From: CALJUZ01 sp003387805
GTDB lineage: Bacteria; Bacillota; Limnochordia; Limnochordales; ZCTH02-B6
Direction of reading: 5' to 3'
DNA length: 25,577 nt
NCBI GenBank assembly: GCA_937975235.1
Contig: CALJUZ010000053.1
Coordinates: 1-25,577, forward strand
The notes below the pieces were generated by a model. The model was not told the origin of the DNA. It was given only the letters and a program-made list of their open reading frames with translations, and searched no databases. Positions 1 through 6,953 of the stretch are shown piece by piece. The position numbers and the translations under genes were made by a program. How positions within the stretch are numbered: the stretch's first letter is position 1; every line of letters starts with the position of its first letter.

Positions 1-1
1 T

Positions 2-421
2 CACGGCTACCAAATCGTACCGTATACTGAATGGTCGAAGAAGCAAGACCAGTATGCGGGTGCTCGCCTGCTTCTGAAAAACGTGCCCTACACGACCATT
101 TACGGACACACCGGCCGATCCGAGTTCGTTGTCGTCTTGGACGGTCAGCCGCGAATACGTATCGAATGCAAGTGGCAGCAATCATCTGGCTCAGTCGATG
201 AGAAATTCCCCTATTTGTATCTGAATGCAGTTGAAGCTATGCCTGAGCCGACCGTAGTCATCATCGTTGATGGGGGCGGGGCTAAAGCACACGCGGTCAA
301 CTGGCTTCGCGCAGCGGCAGAGAACAGGCTCTATGTGGCCAACCCGTCCAAGAGTATTCGCGTATTGGATAGCACCGGTTTCGTCCGGTGGGCAAATGAC
401 GTGTTGCCAACCCTTGGCTGA
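2..421 (+). CDS. PD-(D/E)XK nuclease superfamily protein, 5'-truncated
   Basis: The reading frame is open from the first bases of the window, so the N-terminus lies outside. About 139 codons remain, ending in TGA at 419-421. The visible part reads like the PD-(D/E)XK nuclease family that carries a KNVPYT.IYGH segment, then SEFVV, then the ExK motif IECKWQQ, then an SGSVDEKFPYLYLNA stretch and a VIIVDGGGAK strand. The E-x-K pair and the acidic residue in SEF are the likely metal-binding catalytic site. Such proteins are usually stand-alone DNA endonucleases, often carried in phage or defence islands. The codons are visibly more AT-rich than in the neighbours, which suggests recent acquisition. 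GTG at 83 is an internal codon, not the true start, because conserved-looking sequence continues upstream of it. The family call is from memory of its motifs; the substrate is unknown. Confidence 0.72.
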   Translation, partial: HGYQIVPYTEWSKKQDQYAGARLLLKNVPYTTIYGHTGRSEFVVVLDGQPRIRIECKWQQSSGSVDEKFPYLYLNAVEAMPEPTVVIIVDGGGAKAHAVNWLRAAAENRLYVANPSKSIRVLDSTGFVRWANDVLPTLG

Positions 422-443
422 CATCGCCGGAGTTTGACGGGCC

Positions 444-1448
444 ATGAAACCCGCAGTCAGCGTCGTCATGCCGGTTTACAACGCCATGCCCTATTTGCCC
501 CGGGCGGTGGGGAGCATGCTGCGCCAGCGGGGCGTGGAGGTGGAGGTCATGGCCGTGGACGACGGCTCCACCGACGGCAGCGCCCGGTGGCTGCGGCGCG
601 CGGCCCGCCGGGACCAGCGCCTTCGCGTCGTCGAGGGACCGCACCGGGGCATCGTCGCGGCGCTGAACGAGGGTTTGGCGGCGGCCCGCCACCCCGTAGT
701 GGCTCGCATGGACGCGGACGACATCGCGCACCCGGACCGGCTGCGCCTTCAGTGGGAGCTGCTCCGGAGCGATCCGAGCATCGGCGTCGTCGGCACGCTG
801 GTGCGGTCGTTTCCGGCTCGCGCCGTCAGCGACGCCTTCTATCGCTACGAGGCGTGGCTGAACAGCCTGGTGGCGCCGGAGGCCCTCGAGCGGGCGCTGT
901 TCATCGAAAGCCCGCTGGTGCACCCGTCGGTCATGTACCGGCGGGACGACGTGCTGGCGCTGGGCGGCTACCGGGACAGGCCGTGGGCCGAGGACTACGA
1001 CCTGTGGTTCCGCTTCTATTACGCCGGCCGGCGGTTTGCCAAGGTGCCCCGGGTGCTTTTGGGCTGGCGCATGCTGGAAGAGCGGCTGTCCTTTCAGGAT
1101 CCGCGCTGCACGTGGACCGCGTTCATTCGCTGCAAAGCGCACTTCCTCGTCCGGGACCCCCGACTTCAAGGCCGGCCTTTGTACGTGTGGGGCGCGGGCG
1201 AGACGGGCCGGCGCCTGGCCAAGGCGCTGCGCAGGGAAGGGCGCGAGGTCGAGGCGTTCATCGACGTGGCCCCGACCAAAATCGGGCGCACGCTGTTGGG
1301 AAAGCCCATTTTCGGCCCAGAGTTCGCGGCCCGGGCCGCCGGGTTCATCGTCGTGGCGGTGCGCCGCCCCGAGGCGCGGGAGGACGTACGCAGCACGCTG
1401 GGCGCGCTGGGACGGCGGGAAGGGCGGGACTTTTTGCTGGCCGCCTGA
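444..1448 (+). CDS. Family 2 glycosyltransferase with C-terminal Rossmann-like domain
   Basis: A 334-residue cytoplasmic or membrane-associated glycosyltransferase expected to move a sugar from a nucleotide-sugar onto a surface glycan or lipid. Residues 1-220 form a GT-A fold: the start VSVVMPVYNAM, the nucleotide-binding VDDGSTDGS (38-46), the metal-binding MDADD (89-93), and a late acidic WAEDYDLW motif near 181-188. From about residue 246 a second domain begins with YVWGAGETGRRL, a glycine-rich Rossmann-type nucleotide-binding loop, and runs to the end. This GT2 plus Rossmann arrangement is seen in some polysaccharide gene clusters; what the second domain binds is not known from sequence. 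The ATG at 444 has only a weak SD. It stands 22 bp after the nuclease gene but has the high GC of the rest of the window. No other glycan genes are nearby. Confidence 0.85.
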   Translation: MKPAVSVVMPVYNAMPYLPRAVGSMLRQRGVEVEVMAVDDGSTDGSARWLRRAARRDQRLRVVEGPHRGIVAALNEGLAAARHPVVARMDADDIAHPDRLRLQWELLRSDPSIGVVGTLVRSFPARAVSDAFYRYEAWLNSLVAPEALERALFIESPLVHPSVMYRRDDVLALGGYRDRPWAEDYDLWFRFYYAGRRFAKVPRVLLGWRMLEERLSFQDPRCTWTAFIRCKAHFLVRDPRLQGRPLYVWGAGETGRRLAKALRREGREVEAFIDVAPTKIGRTLLGKPIFGPEFAARAAGFIVVAVRRPEAREDVRSTLGALGRREGRDFLLAA

Positions 1449-1469
1449 CGCTTCCCACGCCGATGCCTG

Positions 1470-1497
1470 TCAAGCGAACTGCCTGAAAGGTCGATTC
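1470..1497 (+). promoter_or_regulatory. Possible sigma-28 (SigD)-type promoter before the chemoreceptor
   Basis: TCAA (1470-1473), a 16-base spacer, then GTCGATTC (1490-1497). This partly matches the motility sigma factor consensus TAAA-N15-GCCGATAT (3 of 4 and 5 of 8 positions). Chemoreceptor genes are commonly SigD-dependent in Bacillota. The match is weak and tentative. Confidence 0.25.
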
Positions 1498-1546
1498 TCG
1501 TTATAGGATTCCGTGAAATCTGGTCAGTGCTGCAGGGTCGGGCGTC

Positions 1547-1579
1547 GGCGCCAGCGAAGCGTTTTCGCTGACGCGCGCC
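1547..1579 (+). other. Hairpin in the leader of the chemoreceptor gene
   Basis: CAGCGAA (1552-1558) pairs perfectly with TTCGCTG (1564-1570) around a 5-base loop. GGCGC (1547-1551) and GCGCC (1575-1579) can extend the stem past a small bulge. No T run follows, so it is a poor terminator. It may be a structured 5' leader or the transcript end of the glycosyltransferase gene. Confidence 0.35.
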
Positions 1580-1628
1580 GGAGGAAGCAGGCGACAAGGC
1601 AAACGAGGCACGAACGGGGGCGGGGAGA

Positions 1629-3827
1629 TTGGCCGCGCGCAGGCTCCGCAGAAAGAGCATCCGGTTTCGCATCATGTTTTGGCTGGCGGTGTTTTCCTGG
1701 CTGCCGCTGATGGTCATGGGCACCATCAGCGTGTATCAGACGCGCGAGGCGGTGCTGGCGGCGGAACTGGCCCGGGTCGAGGGCCTGGCCGACGCCAACG
1801 CCGAGCTCATCGCCGCCTGGATGAACGCCCGCCGCGACGAGATCCGCTATCTCGCCAAGCTGGACGCCGTCGTCAATCTGCAAACCAACGACGTCAACCG
1901 CCTTCTGATGGAGCTTTCGGAGCATAATCACGCCTACGACACCATTTATTTGATCGGGCCCGACGGCCGGGGCCTGGCCGGCGTCGAGTTCAACCGCCAG
2001 AGCCGCACCACCCGCGTCTTGAGCCGGCCGGAGGCCAACTCGTTCCAGGTGGCCGACCGCGACTGGTTCCGGCGGGCCGTGGCCGGCGAGCACGTCATCT
2101 CGGAAGTCTTGATTTCCCGGGCCACGGGCAACCGCGTCGCCACCATCGCCAGCCCCGTTTACCGAGACGGCGCGGTGGTGGGTGTCGTGCGCGGCGCGGT
2201 CCTGATGGACACCATTTTCCAGCAGGTGCGGGGCGTGGCCTTGCTGGCGGGCATGGAGGCGTACCTCGTGGACGCCGAGGGCAAAGCCGCGACGCCGACG
2301 CCGTCGGTGGCGGATATGGACACGCCTCTGGCCACCGCCGCCGTGGCCGCCGTGCTGCGCCAGGAAAGCGGCATGGGCCGCTACGACAACCCGGCGGGCG
2401 CGCCGGTGCTGGGCGTGTACCGCTACATCCCCGAGCTGGACTGGGGCCTGGTCGTGGAGATGGACCAAGCGTACGCCCTCAGCGCGGCCAACGAGATGGT
2501 GGGCTCGCTGCGCACCTACCTGATCGTCGGCGTCGTGGTCACGCTGCTGGTGGTGGTGGGCTTCGCCGTGGGCATGTCGGGCCGGCTGACCCGCCCCGTC
2601 GTGCAAACCCGGGACGCGCTGGAACGGCTGGCCGAGGGCGACATGACCATCGGCGCCTTGCAGCCCGGCACCGGCGACGAGCTGGACGACATGGCCGCCG
2701 CCTTCAACCGCGTGCTGGAAAACTGGCGCCAGGCGCTGGTGCAGGTGCGGGACACGACCCGGGAGCTGAGCGAAAAAAGCACCAACGTGGCCATGGCCGC
2801 GGAGCAGGCGCATACGGCTACGAATGAGATCGCCGAGACCATTCAGCAGGTGGCCGCCGGCTCCGCCGACCAGAGCCGCCGCGTCGAGGAGGCCACCCGG
2901 GCGCTGGACGGCTTGAAGCAAGCCATCGAGCAGATCGCCGAGGGCGCTCACCAGCAGGCCCGCGCCGTACAGGAGGCCGTCAGCGTCGTCGAGGACTTGC
3001 AGCAGCGGGTGGACGAGATCCGTAAGTTCACGGAGCTGCTTTCGGATTCCGCCGAGGAGATGACGGGCGCGATCCGCACCGGCGGCGCCCGGGTGACGGA
3101 AGCCGTCGCGGGCATGGACGACATCCGGGCCACGGTCATGGACACCGCCGCCCGGGTGCAGGAGCTGGGCGCCCAATCCGAGCGCATCGGTGAGATTGTC
3201 CAGCTCATCTCCGGCATCGCGGACCAGACGAACTTGCTGGCGCTGAACGCGGCCATCGAGGCGGCCCGGGCCGGCGAGCACGGGCATGGGTTTGCGGTGG
3301 TGGCCGACGAGGTGCGGCGCCTGGCCGAGCGGGCGGCCCGGGCCACCGACGAAATCGAGCAGCTCATCGCCTCGATCCAGAAGGGCATGACCGAGGCCAG
3401 TGCCGCGATGGTGCGGGGTACGGAAAAGGTGGCGCGCGGCACCGAGCTGGCGGCCGGCGCCCGGGAGGCGCTGGACGGGATTCTGCACGCCCTGGAGGCC
3501 ACCGACGAGCGGTTCCAGGGCATGCTGCACCACACCCGGGCCATTGTCGACGGCTTCACGCGCATTACCGAATCGGTGGGCAACGTGGCCCGCATCACCG
3601 AGGAAAACGTGGCCGCGACGGAGGAGATGGCCGCCCAGAGCGACGCGGTCGCGTCGGCGATGCAGGACGTGTCCGCCGTGTCCGAGCAGACGGCCGCCTC
3701 CATGGAGGAAGTCAGCGCGGCCACCGAAGAGATGACGGCGTCGAATCAAGAGGTGGCCAACGCCGGCGAGACGCTGGCCACGCTGGCCGCCGAGCTGGAA
3801 AAGCTGCTGGGCCGGTTCCGGGCGTGA
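1629..3827 (+). CDS. Methyl-accepting chemotaxis protein (dCache-HAMP-MA)
   Basis: A 732-residue transmembrane chemoreceptor. It senses a ligand outside the cell and controls the CheA/CheW kinase complex at the inner face of the membrane. TM1 spans about residues 15-36. An extracellular sensor of about 260 residues follows, with the look of a dCache domain (segments ending in the style of ADRDWFRRAV and ATIASPVYRDGAVVGVVRG). TM2 is at about 298-320, HAMP at about 320-372, then a long coiled-coil signalling domain. The conserved hairpin tip is present near 530-570 (IADQTNLLALNAAIEAARAG, then FAVVADEVRRLAE). Gln/Glu-rich segments before and after the tip are likely methylation regions. The proposed start is TTG at 1629 after a G-rich stretch; ATG at 1674 would cut into TM1. 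No che or flagellar genes are in the window, and the ligand cannot be told. Confidence 0.95.
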   Translation: MAARRLRRKSIRFRIMFWLAVFSWLPLMVMGTISVYQTREAVLAAELARVEGLADANAELIAAWMNARRDEIRYLAKLDAVVNLQTNDVNRLLMELSEHNHAYDTIYLIGPDGRGLAGVEFNRQSRTTRVLSRPEANSFQVADRDWFRRAVAGEHVISEVLISRATGNRVATIASPVYRDGAVVGVVRGAVLMDTIFQQVRGVALLAGMEAYLVDAEGKAATPTPSVADMDTPLATAAVAAVLRQESGMGRYDNPAGAPVLGVYRYIPELDWGLVVEMDQAYALSAANEMVGSLRTYLIVGVVVTLLVVVGFAVGMSGRLTRPVVQTRDALERLAEGDMTIGALQPGTGDELDDMAAAFNRVLENWRQALVQVRDTTRELSEKSTNVAMAAEQAHTATNEIAETIQQVAAGSADQSRRVEEATRALDGLKQAIEQIAEGAHQQARAVQEAVSVVEDLQQRVDEIRKFTELLSDSAEEMTGAIRTGGARVTEAVAGMDDIRATVMDTAARVQELGAQSERIGEIVQLISGIADQTNLLALNAAIEAARAGEHGHGFAVVADEVRRLAERAARATDEIEQLIASIQKGMTEASAAMVRGTEKVARGTELAAGAREALDGILHALEATDERFQGMLHHTRAIVDGFTRITESVGNVARITEENVAATEEMAAQSDAVASAMQDVSAVSEQTAASMEEVSAATEEMTASNQEVANAGETLATLAAELEKLLGRFRA

Positions 3828-3922
3828 AGCGCCCCGGATAAGCTCACGGTTCAACCGCATTCGGCCGGGATCGCGGCGGACGCGGACCCGGCCGGACAAT
3901 TTTGTCGGGTGGTGAGCGGCGC

Positions 3923-4036
3923 ATGGAGCTGGACCTGCACTACACGGATCCCCGCTCGTCGCCGGGTAAAAGGCGGCCCGCGACGCCGGGCAGGAGAGAC
4001 ATGCCCGCGGTCGAACTAGATCTGTTAGACTGTTAA
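3923..4036 (+). CDS. Possible small ORF of 37 residues
   Basis: ATG at 3923 lies 6 bases after a GGTGAG stretch (3911-3916), and the frame stays open for 37 codons to TAA at 4034-4036, starting MELDLHYTDPRSSPGK. The product is charged, rich in Arg and Pro, and has no membrane segment. I do not recognise it. Part of it coincides with an imperfect hairpin (CGTCGC...GCGACG, about 3958-3986), so the stretch may be a structured leader of the thioredoxin gene rather than a gene. Confidence 0.2.
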   Translation: MELDLHYTDPRSSPGKRRPATPGRRDMPAVELDLLDC

Positions 4037-4078
4037 CTATCATGATGGTCGTTGCGCAGTTCGTTGGGAGAGGTGGAC

Positions 4079-4768
4079 GTGGCGAAGAAAAAGTCGAAGT
4101 CTCGCAAGCAGCAGCCCTCAATGGGTTTGATCATCGGGGTCGCCGTCGTCCTTGTCGCCGTGCTCATCGGGGCGCAGCAGTGGTGGAACCACCGTCAGTT
4201 CCAAAACTCCATCCGCGCGGCTTCCTACTATGAGCAGTTCCCGACCGAGGGCACCCGCATCGGCCGGGCCGACGCGCCGGTGCAGGTGGTGGAGTATTTC
4301 GATTTCCAGTGCCCGCATTGCCAGACCGCGTCGGATCGCATCGTCAAGCCGCTGATTGAGCAGTACGTGGCCGAAGGCTCCGTGGCCTTTACGTATCGCT
4401 TCTTCCCGATCTTGGGGCCCGAGTCGGTGCTGGCCGCCCAGGGCGCGTACTGCGCCATGGAAATGGGCATGTTCTGGCCGTATCAGGATTACTTGTTTGC
4501 CAAGAAGGGGCTGGGCAACCGCGGCACGTACAGCCGCAACAACCTGATTGCCTACGCGCGGGAGGTCGGCCTGGACGCCAACGCCTTCGCGGAGTGCCTC
4601 GAAAGCGATCGAGCGGTGCAATACGTGCGGGCGGCTCACGACCAGGCGGTGCGCCTGGGCCTCATCGGCACGCCGACGTTCTTCGTCAACGGCCAGCCGG
4701 TGAGCCTGTCCAGCTGGGAGGACATGTTCCGTGTCGTTGAGCAAGCCTTGGCGGCTGCCGGCCGCTGA
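4079..4768 (+). CDS. Membrane-anchored DsbA-family thiol-disulfide oxidoreductase
   Basis: A 229-residue DsbA/BdbD-like protein that introduces disulfide bonds into exported proteins on the outer face of the membrane. A Lys-rich N-terminus is followed by one membrane anchor at about 15-33. The thioredoxin fold starts near residue 65 and carries the active site C78-P79-H80-C81 in FDFQCPHCQ. The cis-Pro loop GTPTFFVNG (T198-P199) is present. The chosen start is GTG at 4079, behind GGGAGAGG at 4066-4073; an in-frame TTG at 4052 is possible but has no SD. The next gene is a VKOR homologue overlapping its 3' end, so the two form an oxidase pair: VKOR would re-oxidise this protein and pass electrons to quinone. 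This mirrors BdbC/BdbD logic but with VKOR in place of DsbB/BdbC. Confidence 0.92.
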   Translation: MAKKKSKSRKQQPSMGLIIGVAVVLVAVLIGAQQWWNHRQFQNSIRAASYYEQFPTEGTRIGRADAPVQVVEYFDFQCPHCQTASDRIVKPLIEQYVAEGSVAFTYRFFPILGPESVLAAQGAYCAMEMGMFWPYQDYLFAKKGLGNRGTYSRNNLIAYAREVGLDANAFAECLESDRAVQYVRAAHDQAVRLGLIGTPTFFVNGQPVSLSSWEDMFRVVEQALAAAGR

Positions 4769-5288
4769 ACGAAGGACCGAGAAACCCGAAGGCGACGCGG
4801 GCGGCGGCGCCGGGCGGCGGGCCGCGGCTTCGGCCGCGGAGGCCGCCGCGGACCGGGCCGGCGAAGCCCGGTGGCCGCTGCCCCTGGCGGGGCTGAGCCT
4901 GGGCGGCGCGGGGTTGTCCGCGTATTTGTGGCAGGCCAAGGTGGGCGGCACCGAGCTCATCTGCGGGCCGCTGGGCGACTGCGTCACCGTCAACGCCAGC
5001 GTGTTTTCGGAGGTTATGGGCGTTCCCGTCGCGCTGCTGGGCATGCTCATGTACCTGGCGCTGGCGGGCGTGCTGCTGGTGGTATGGCGCCGGCCCGATT
5101 CCGGCCTGGCCAATTACGGGTTCGCCCTGGCTTTGGCAGGGACGCTGTTCTCCCTGTACTTGACGGGCCTGGAGGCCTTCGTCATCGGCGCCTACTGCGT
5201 CTGGTGCCTGACGTCGTGGATTCTGATTACGGGCATCACTTGGCAGTGGGGCCGGATGCTGCGCCGGACGGCCCGCAACGCACACTGA
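4731..5288 (+). CDS. Vitamin K epoxide reductase (VKOR) family protein
   Basis: A 185-residue integral membrane protein of the VKOR family, expected to re-oxidise the DsbA-like partner encoded just upstream and hand electrons to menaquinone. An Ala/Arg/Glu-rich N-terminal tail (1-47) precedes a four-helix bundle. The loop cysteine pair C78 and C84 lies in LICGPLGDCVTVNAS, the conserved Ser (S90) follows, and the quinone-proximal active site C156-V-W-C159 lies in GAYCVWCLTSW. These are the residues known to be needed in bacterial VKORs. The start is GTG at 4731 with GGGAGG at about 4715-4720, so the gene overlaps the dsbA-like gene by 38 bp in another frame, which implies translational coupling. 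The polar N-terminal extension is unusual; a later start is possible. Confidence 0.9.
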   Translation: MSLSKPWRLPAAERRTEKPEGDAGGGAGRRAAASAAEAAADRAGEARWPLPLAGLSLGGAGLSAYLWQAKVGGTELICGPLGDCVTVNASVFSEVMGVPVALLGMLMYLALAGVLLVVWRRPDSGLANYGFALALAGTLFSLYLTGLEAFVIGAYCVWCLTSWILITGITWQWGRMLRRTARNAH

Positions 5289-5377
5289 GTTGCCCGGCCG
5301 GCGCGGGCAGGACCGCCGGCCGGCGCCGAAAACCGGACAGCCAGTCAAGTCCATCAAGCTAGCCAAGCCGGTCAAGC

Positions 5378-5419
5378 ACCCCTCGGGCGGGAACGTCGTC
5401 AGCCCGAGGGGTCTCTTTT
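5378..5419 (+). terminator. Intrinsic terminator of the dsbA-like/VKOR operon
   Basis: ACCCCTCGGGC (5378-5388) and GCCCGAGGGGT (5402-5412) form a perfect 11-bp stem with a 13-base loop, followed by CTCTTTT (5413-5419). This is a textbook Rho-independent terminator 90 bp after the VKOR stop codon. Confidence 0.92.
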
Positions 5420-5656
5420 GGGACGGCTGATTGCGGGCGGCGCGTCCCCTCGGCCATCCGCATCCTTTCGCCATGTAGAGAAAGTTAAAAGTTATATGTC
5501 TTATTGTTTTCGGCTTATGGCCTCGCGCCAAACAGCCGATGGAAATTAGCGTAAGCACCATTGTCAACTACGCGTCCCGCGGCGGTTCGGCCCGGACGAC
5601 GCGCTGCGCGTCGGGACCGTACGCGACATATCATCGGAAGGGTTGGAAGCGTTTCG
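5420..5656 (+). promoter_or_regulatory. AT-rich intergenic region upstream of the HD-GYP gene
   Basis: Together with the terminator segment this is a 368-base stretch without a convincing gene. The part around 5470-5520 is strikingly AT-rich for this genome (AAAGTTAAAAGTTATATGTC) and probably holds the promoter. TTATAT near 5494 could be a -10 box, but I see no good -35 partner. TGGAAGCGTTTCGA at 5644-5657 matches 12 of 14 bases of the operator at 12277, but it overlaps the SD of the HD-GYP gene and may be chance. Confidence 0.4.
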
Positions 5657-6790
5657 ATGGGTGCCTCAGAGCCCATATCGCAGCTTCGAACTCTCAGCCC
5701 CGAGCGAGTGTTTGCCGGCATGGTGGAGCTCCTGCGGGGCCGGATGGGCGCGGACGTGGTGTGGATGCAGTACGAGGGCCGCGACGGCCGCGTGCGCCTG
5801 CTGCAAAGCCCGGACGTGTTTGACTCGCCGCCGCTGGAATGGCCCCGGTCCGCCTGCCGCGCCGCCCTGCGGCTGGAGAGCGCCGTCTTCGAGAAGCATA
5901 TCGACGTAGCCAAGGTCGTGCCCACGAGAACGCCTCTTTTTCTGTCCCTGCTCGTTTGCAATCCCCTCGCGTTGAATGTCGGACGCATCGTCCTCAGCGT
6001 CGGATGGCATCAGGAGCGCGTCCTGACGCCGCAAGACCGGGAGCTTATTGACATGTGCACCCGACTGGGCGGGGCCGTCATGGAGAACGCGGCGTACTAC
6101 GGCGAGCTTTCGTCGCTGTACGCCGGCATGATCCGGGGGTTCGTGTCGGCATTGGAGATGCGCGATTTCGAAACCGTGGCCCACTCGCGGCGGGTGGTGA
6201 CTTACACGCTGCTGCTCGCGGAGCGGATGGGCGTCGCGGAGGGCTTCTTCCACGAGTTCTCCCTGGGTGCGGCGCTGCACGACGTGGGGAAAATCGCGAT
6301 TTCCGACTCGATTTTGCGCAAGCCCGGAAAACTGACGAAGACGGAATACGCGCTGGTGCAGCAGCACCCGGTCATCGGCTGCGACATGCTGCGGGGAACG
6401 CTGGCGCCGTATCCCATCGCGCTGGAGATGGTGCGGCACCACCACGAGCGGTACGACGGCGCCGGCTATCCCGACCGGCTGGCTGGCAGCGACATTCCCT
6501 TCGCCGCCCGCCTGCTGGCGCTGGCCGACGCATTTGACGTCATGACCAACGACCGGCCTTACAGCCGGGCCCGGTCCGTGGAGGAGGCGCGCCGTGAGGT
6601 GGCGGCCCACCGCGGCACGCAGTTTTGCCCGCAGTGCGTCGACGCGTTCATGAGCATCGAGCCGTCGGCGCTGGAAGCGGTGCGCCGGGGCGAACTGGAC
6701 CGCTCGCTCATCTTCGACGATCCGGATTTGCAGCCGGGCGGTTTGCTCAAGCGGCAGGATTCCCTGCCGGCGGTTGATATTACTGAGTGA
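5657..6790 (+). CDS. HD-GYP domain protein, putative c-di-GMP phosphodiesterase
   Basis: A 377-residue cytoplasmic protein expected to hydrolyse cyclic di-GMP. An N-terminal region (about 12-150) looks like a divergent GAF-type sensor domain. The HD-GYP domain runs from about 160 to 340 with all hallmark residues: HSRRV (H176), the HD pair H208-D209 in ALHDVGKIAI, RKPGKLTKTE (221-230), HHH (261-263), GYP (270-272) and ALADAFDVM with D291. A short charged tail of about 35 residues follows. I chose ATG at 5657 because GGAAG stands at 5645-5649 with 7 bases spacing and the sequence ahead of it (from TTG at 5561) is a low-complexity Arg-rich stretch. The next gene has the same domain at its C-terminus, so the two may share a signal. 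Ligand of the sensor domain unknown. Confidence 0.9.
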   Translation: MGASEPISQLRTLSPERVFAGMVELLRGRMGADVVWMQYEGRDGRVRLLQSPDVFDSPPLEWPRSACRAALRLESAVFEKHIDVAKVVPTRTPLFLSLLVCNPLALNVGRIVLSVGWHQERVLTPQDRELIDMCTRLGGAVMENAAYYGELSSLYAGMIRGFVSALEMRDFETVAHSRRVVTYTLLLAERMGVAEGFFHEFSLGAALHDVGKIAISDSILRKPGKLTKTEYALVQQHPVIGCDMLRGTLAPYPIALEMVRHHHERYDGAGYPDRLAGSDIPFAARLLALADAFDVMTNDRPYSRARSVEEARREVAAHRGTQFCPQCVDAFMSIEPSALEAVRRGELDRSLIFDDPDLQPGGLLKRQDSLPAVDITE

Positions 6791-6953
6791 AATCTGCCTT
6801 TGAAATCACGCTGACGATGTCCATCGGCATGGAGCTTGGGGGGTGGGGTCCGGCCGTTTCGGCCGGATTGCGGCGCGCAGTGCGTTCCCGACGCTGGGGG
6901 CTTGTCCTGACGGGTTCGGCGCGCCGGCCGGCGGAACGCAAGGAGGATTGTCC

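Noticed and set aside
1580..1628. A c-di-GMP-I (GEMM) riboswitch before the chemoreceptor, suggested by GACAAGGCAAACGAGGC
   Set aside because: The following tetraloop-receptor part and the ACGCAAAGC-type segment of GEMM-I are missing, so only a short piece looks alike.
1524..4121. Very long ORF on the minus strand opposite the chemoreceptor
   Set aside because: It lies antisense to a clear gene, is rich in His/Arg/Gly from GC-biased codons, and has no recognisable domain. The long antisense frames at 6780-9632 and 15664-18291 are rejected for the same reason.
5644..5657. Third regulon operator before the HD-GYP gene (TGGAAGCGTTTCGA)
   Set aside because: It matches 12 of 14 bases but breaks the dyad and coincides with the SD and start codon of the gene, where such a match can arise by chance.
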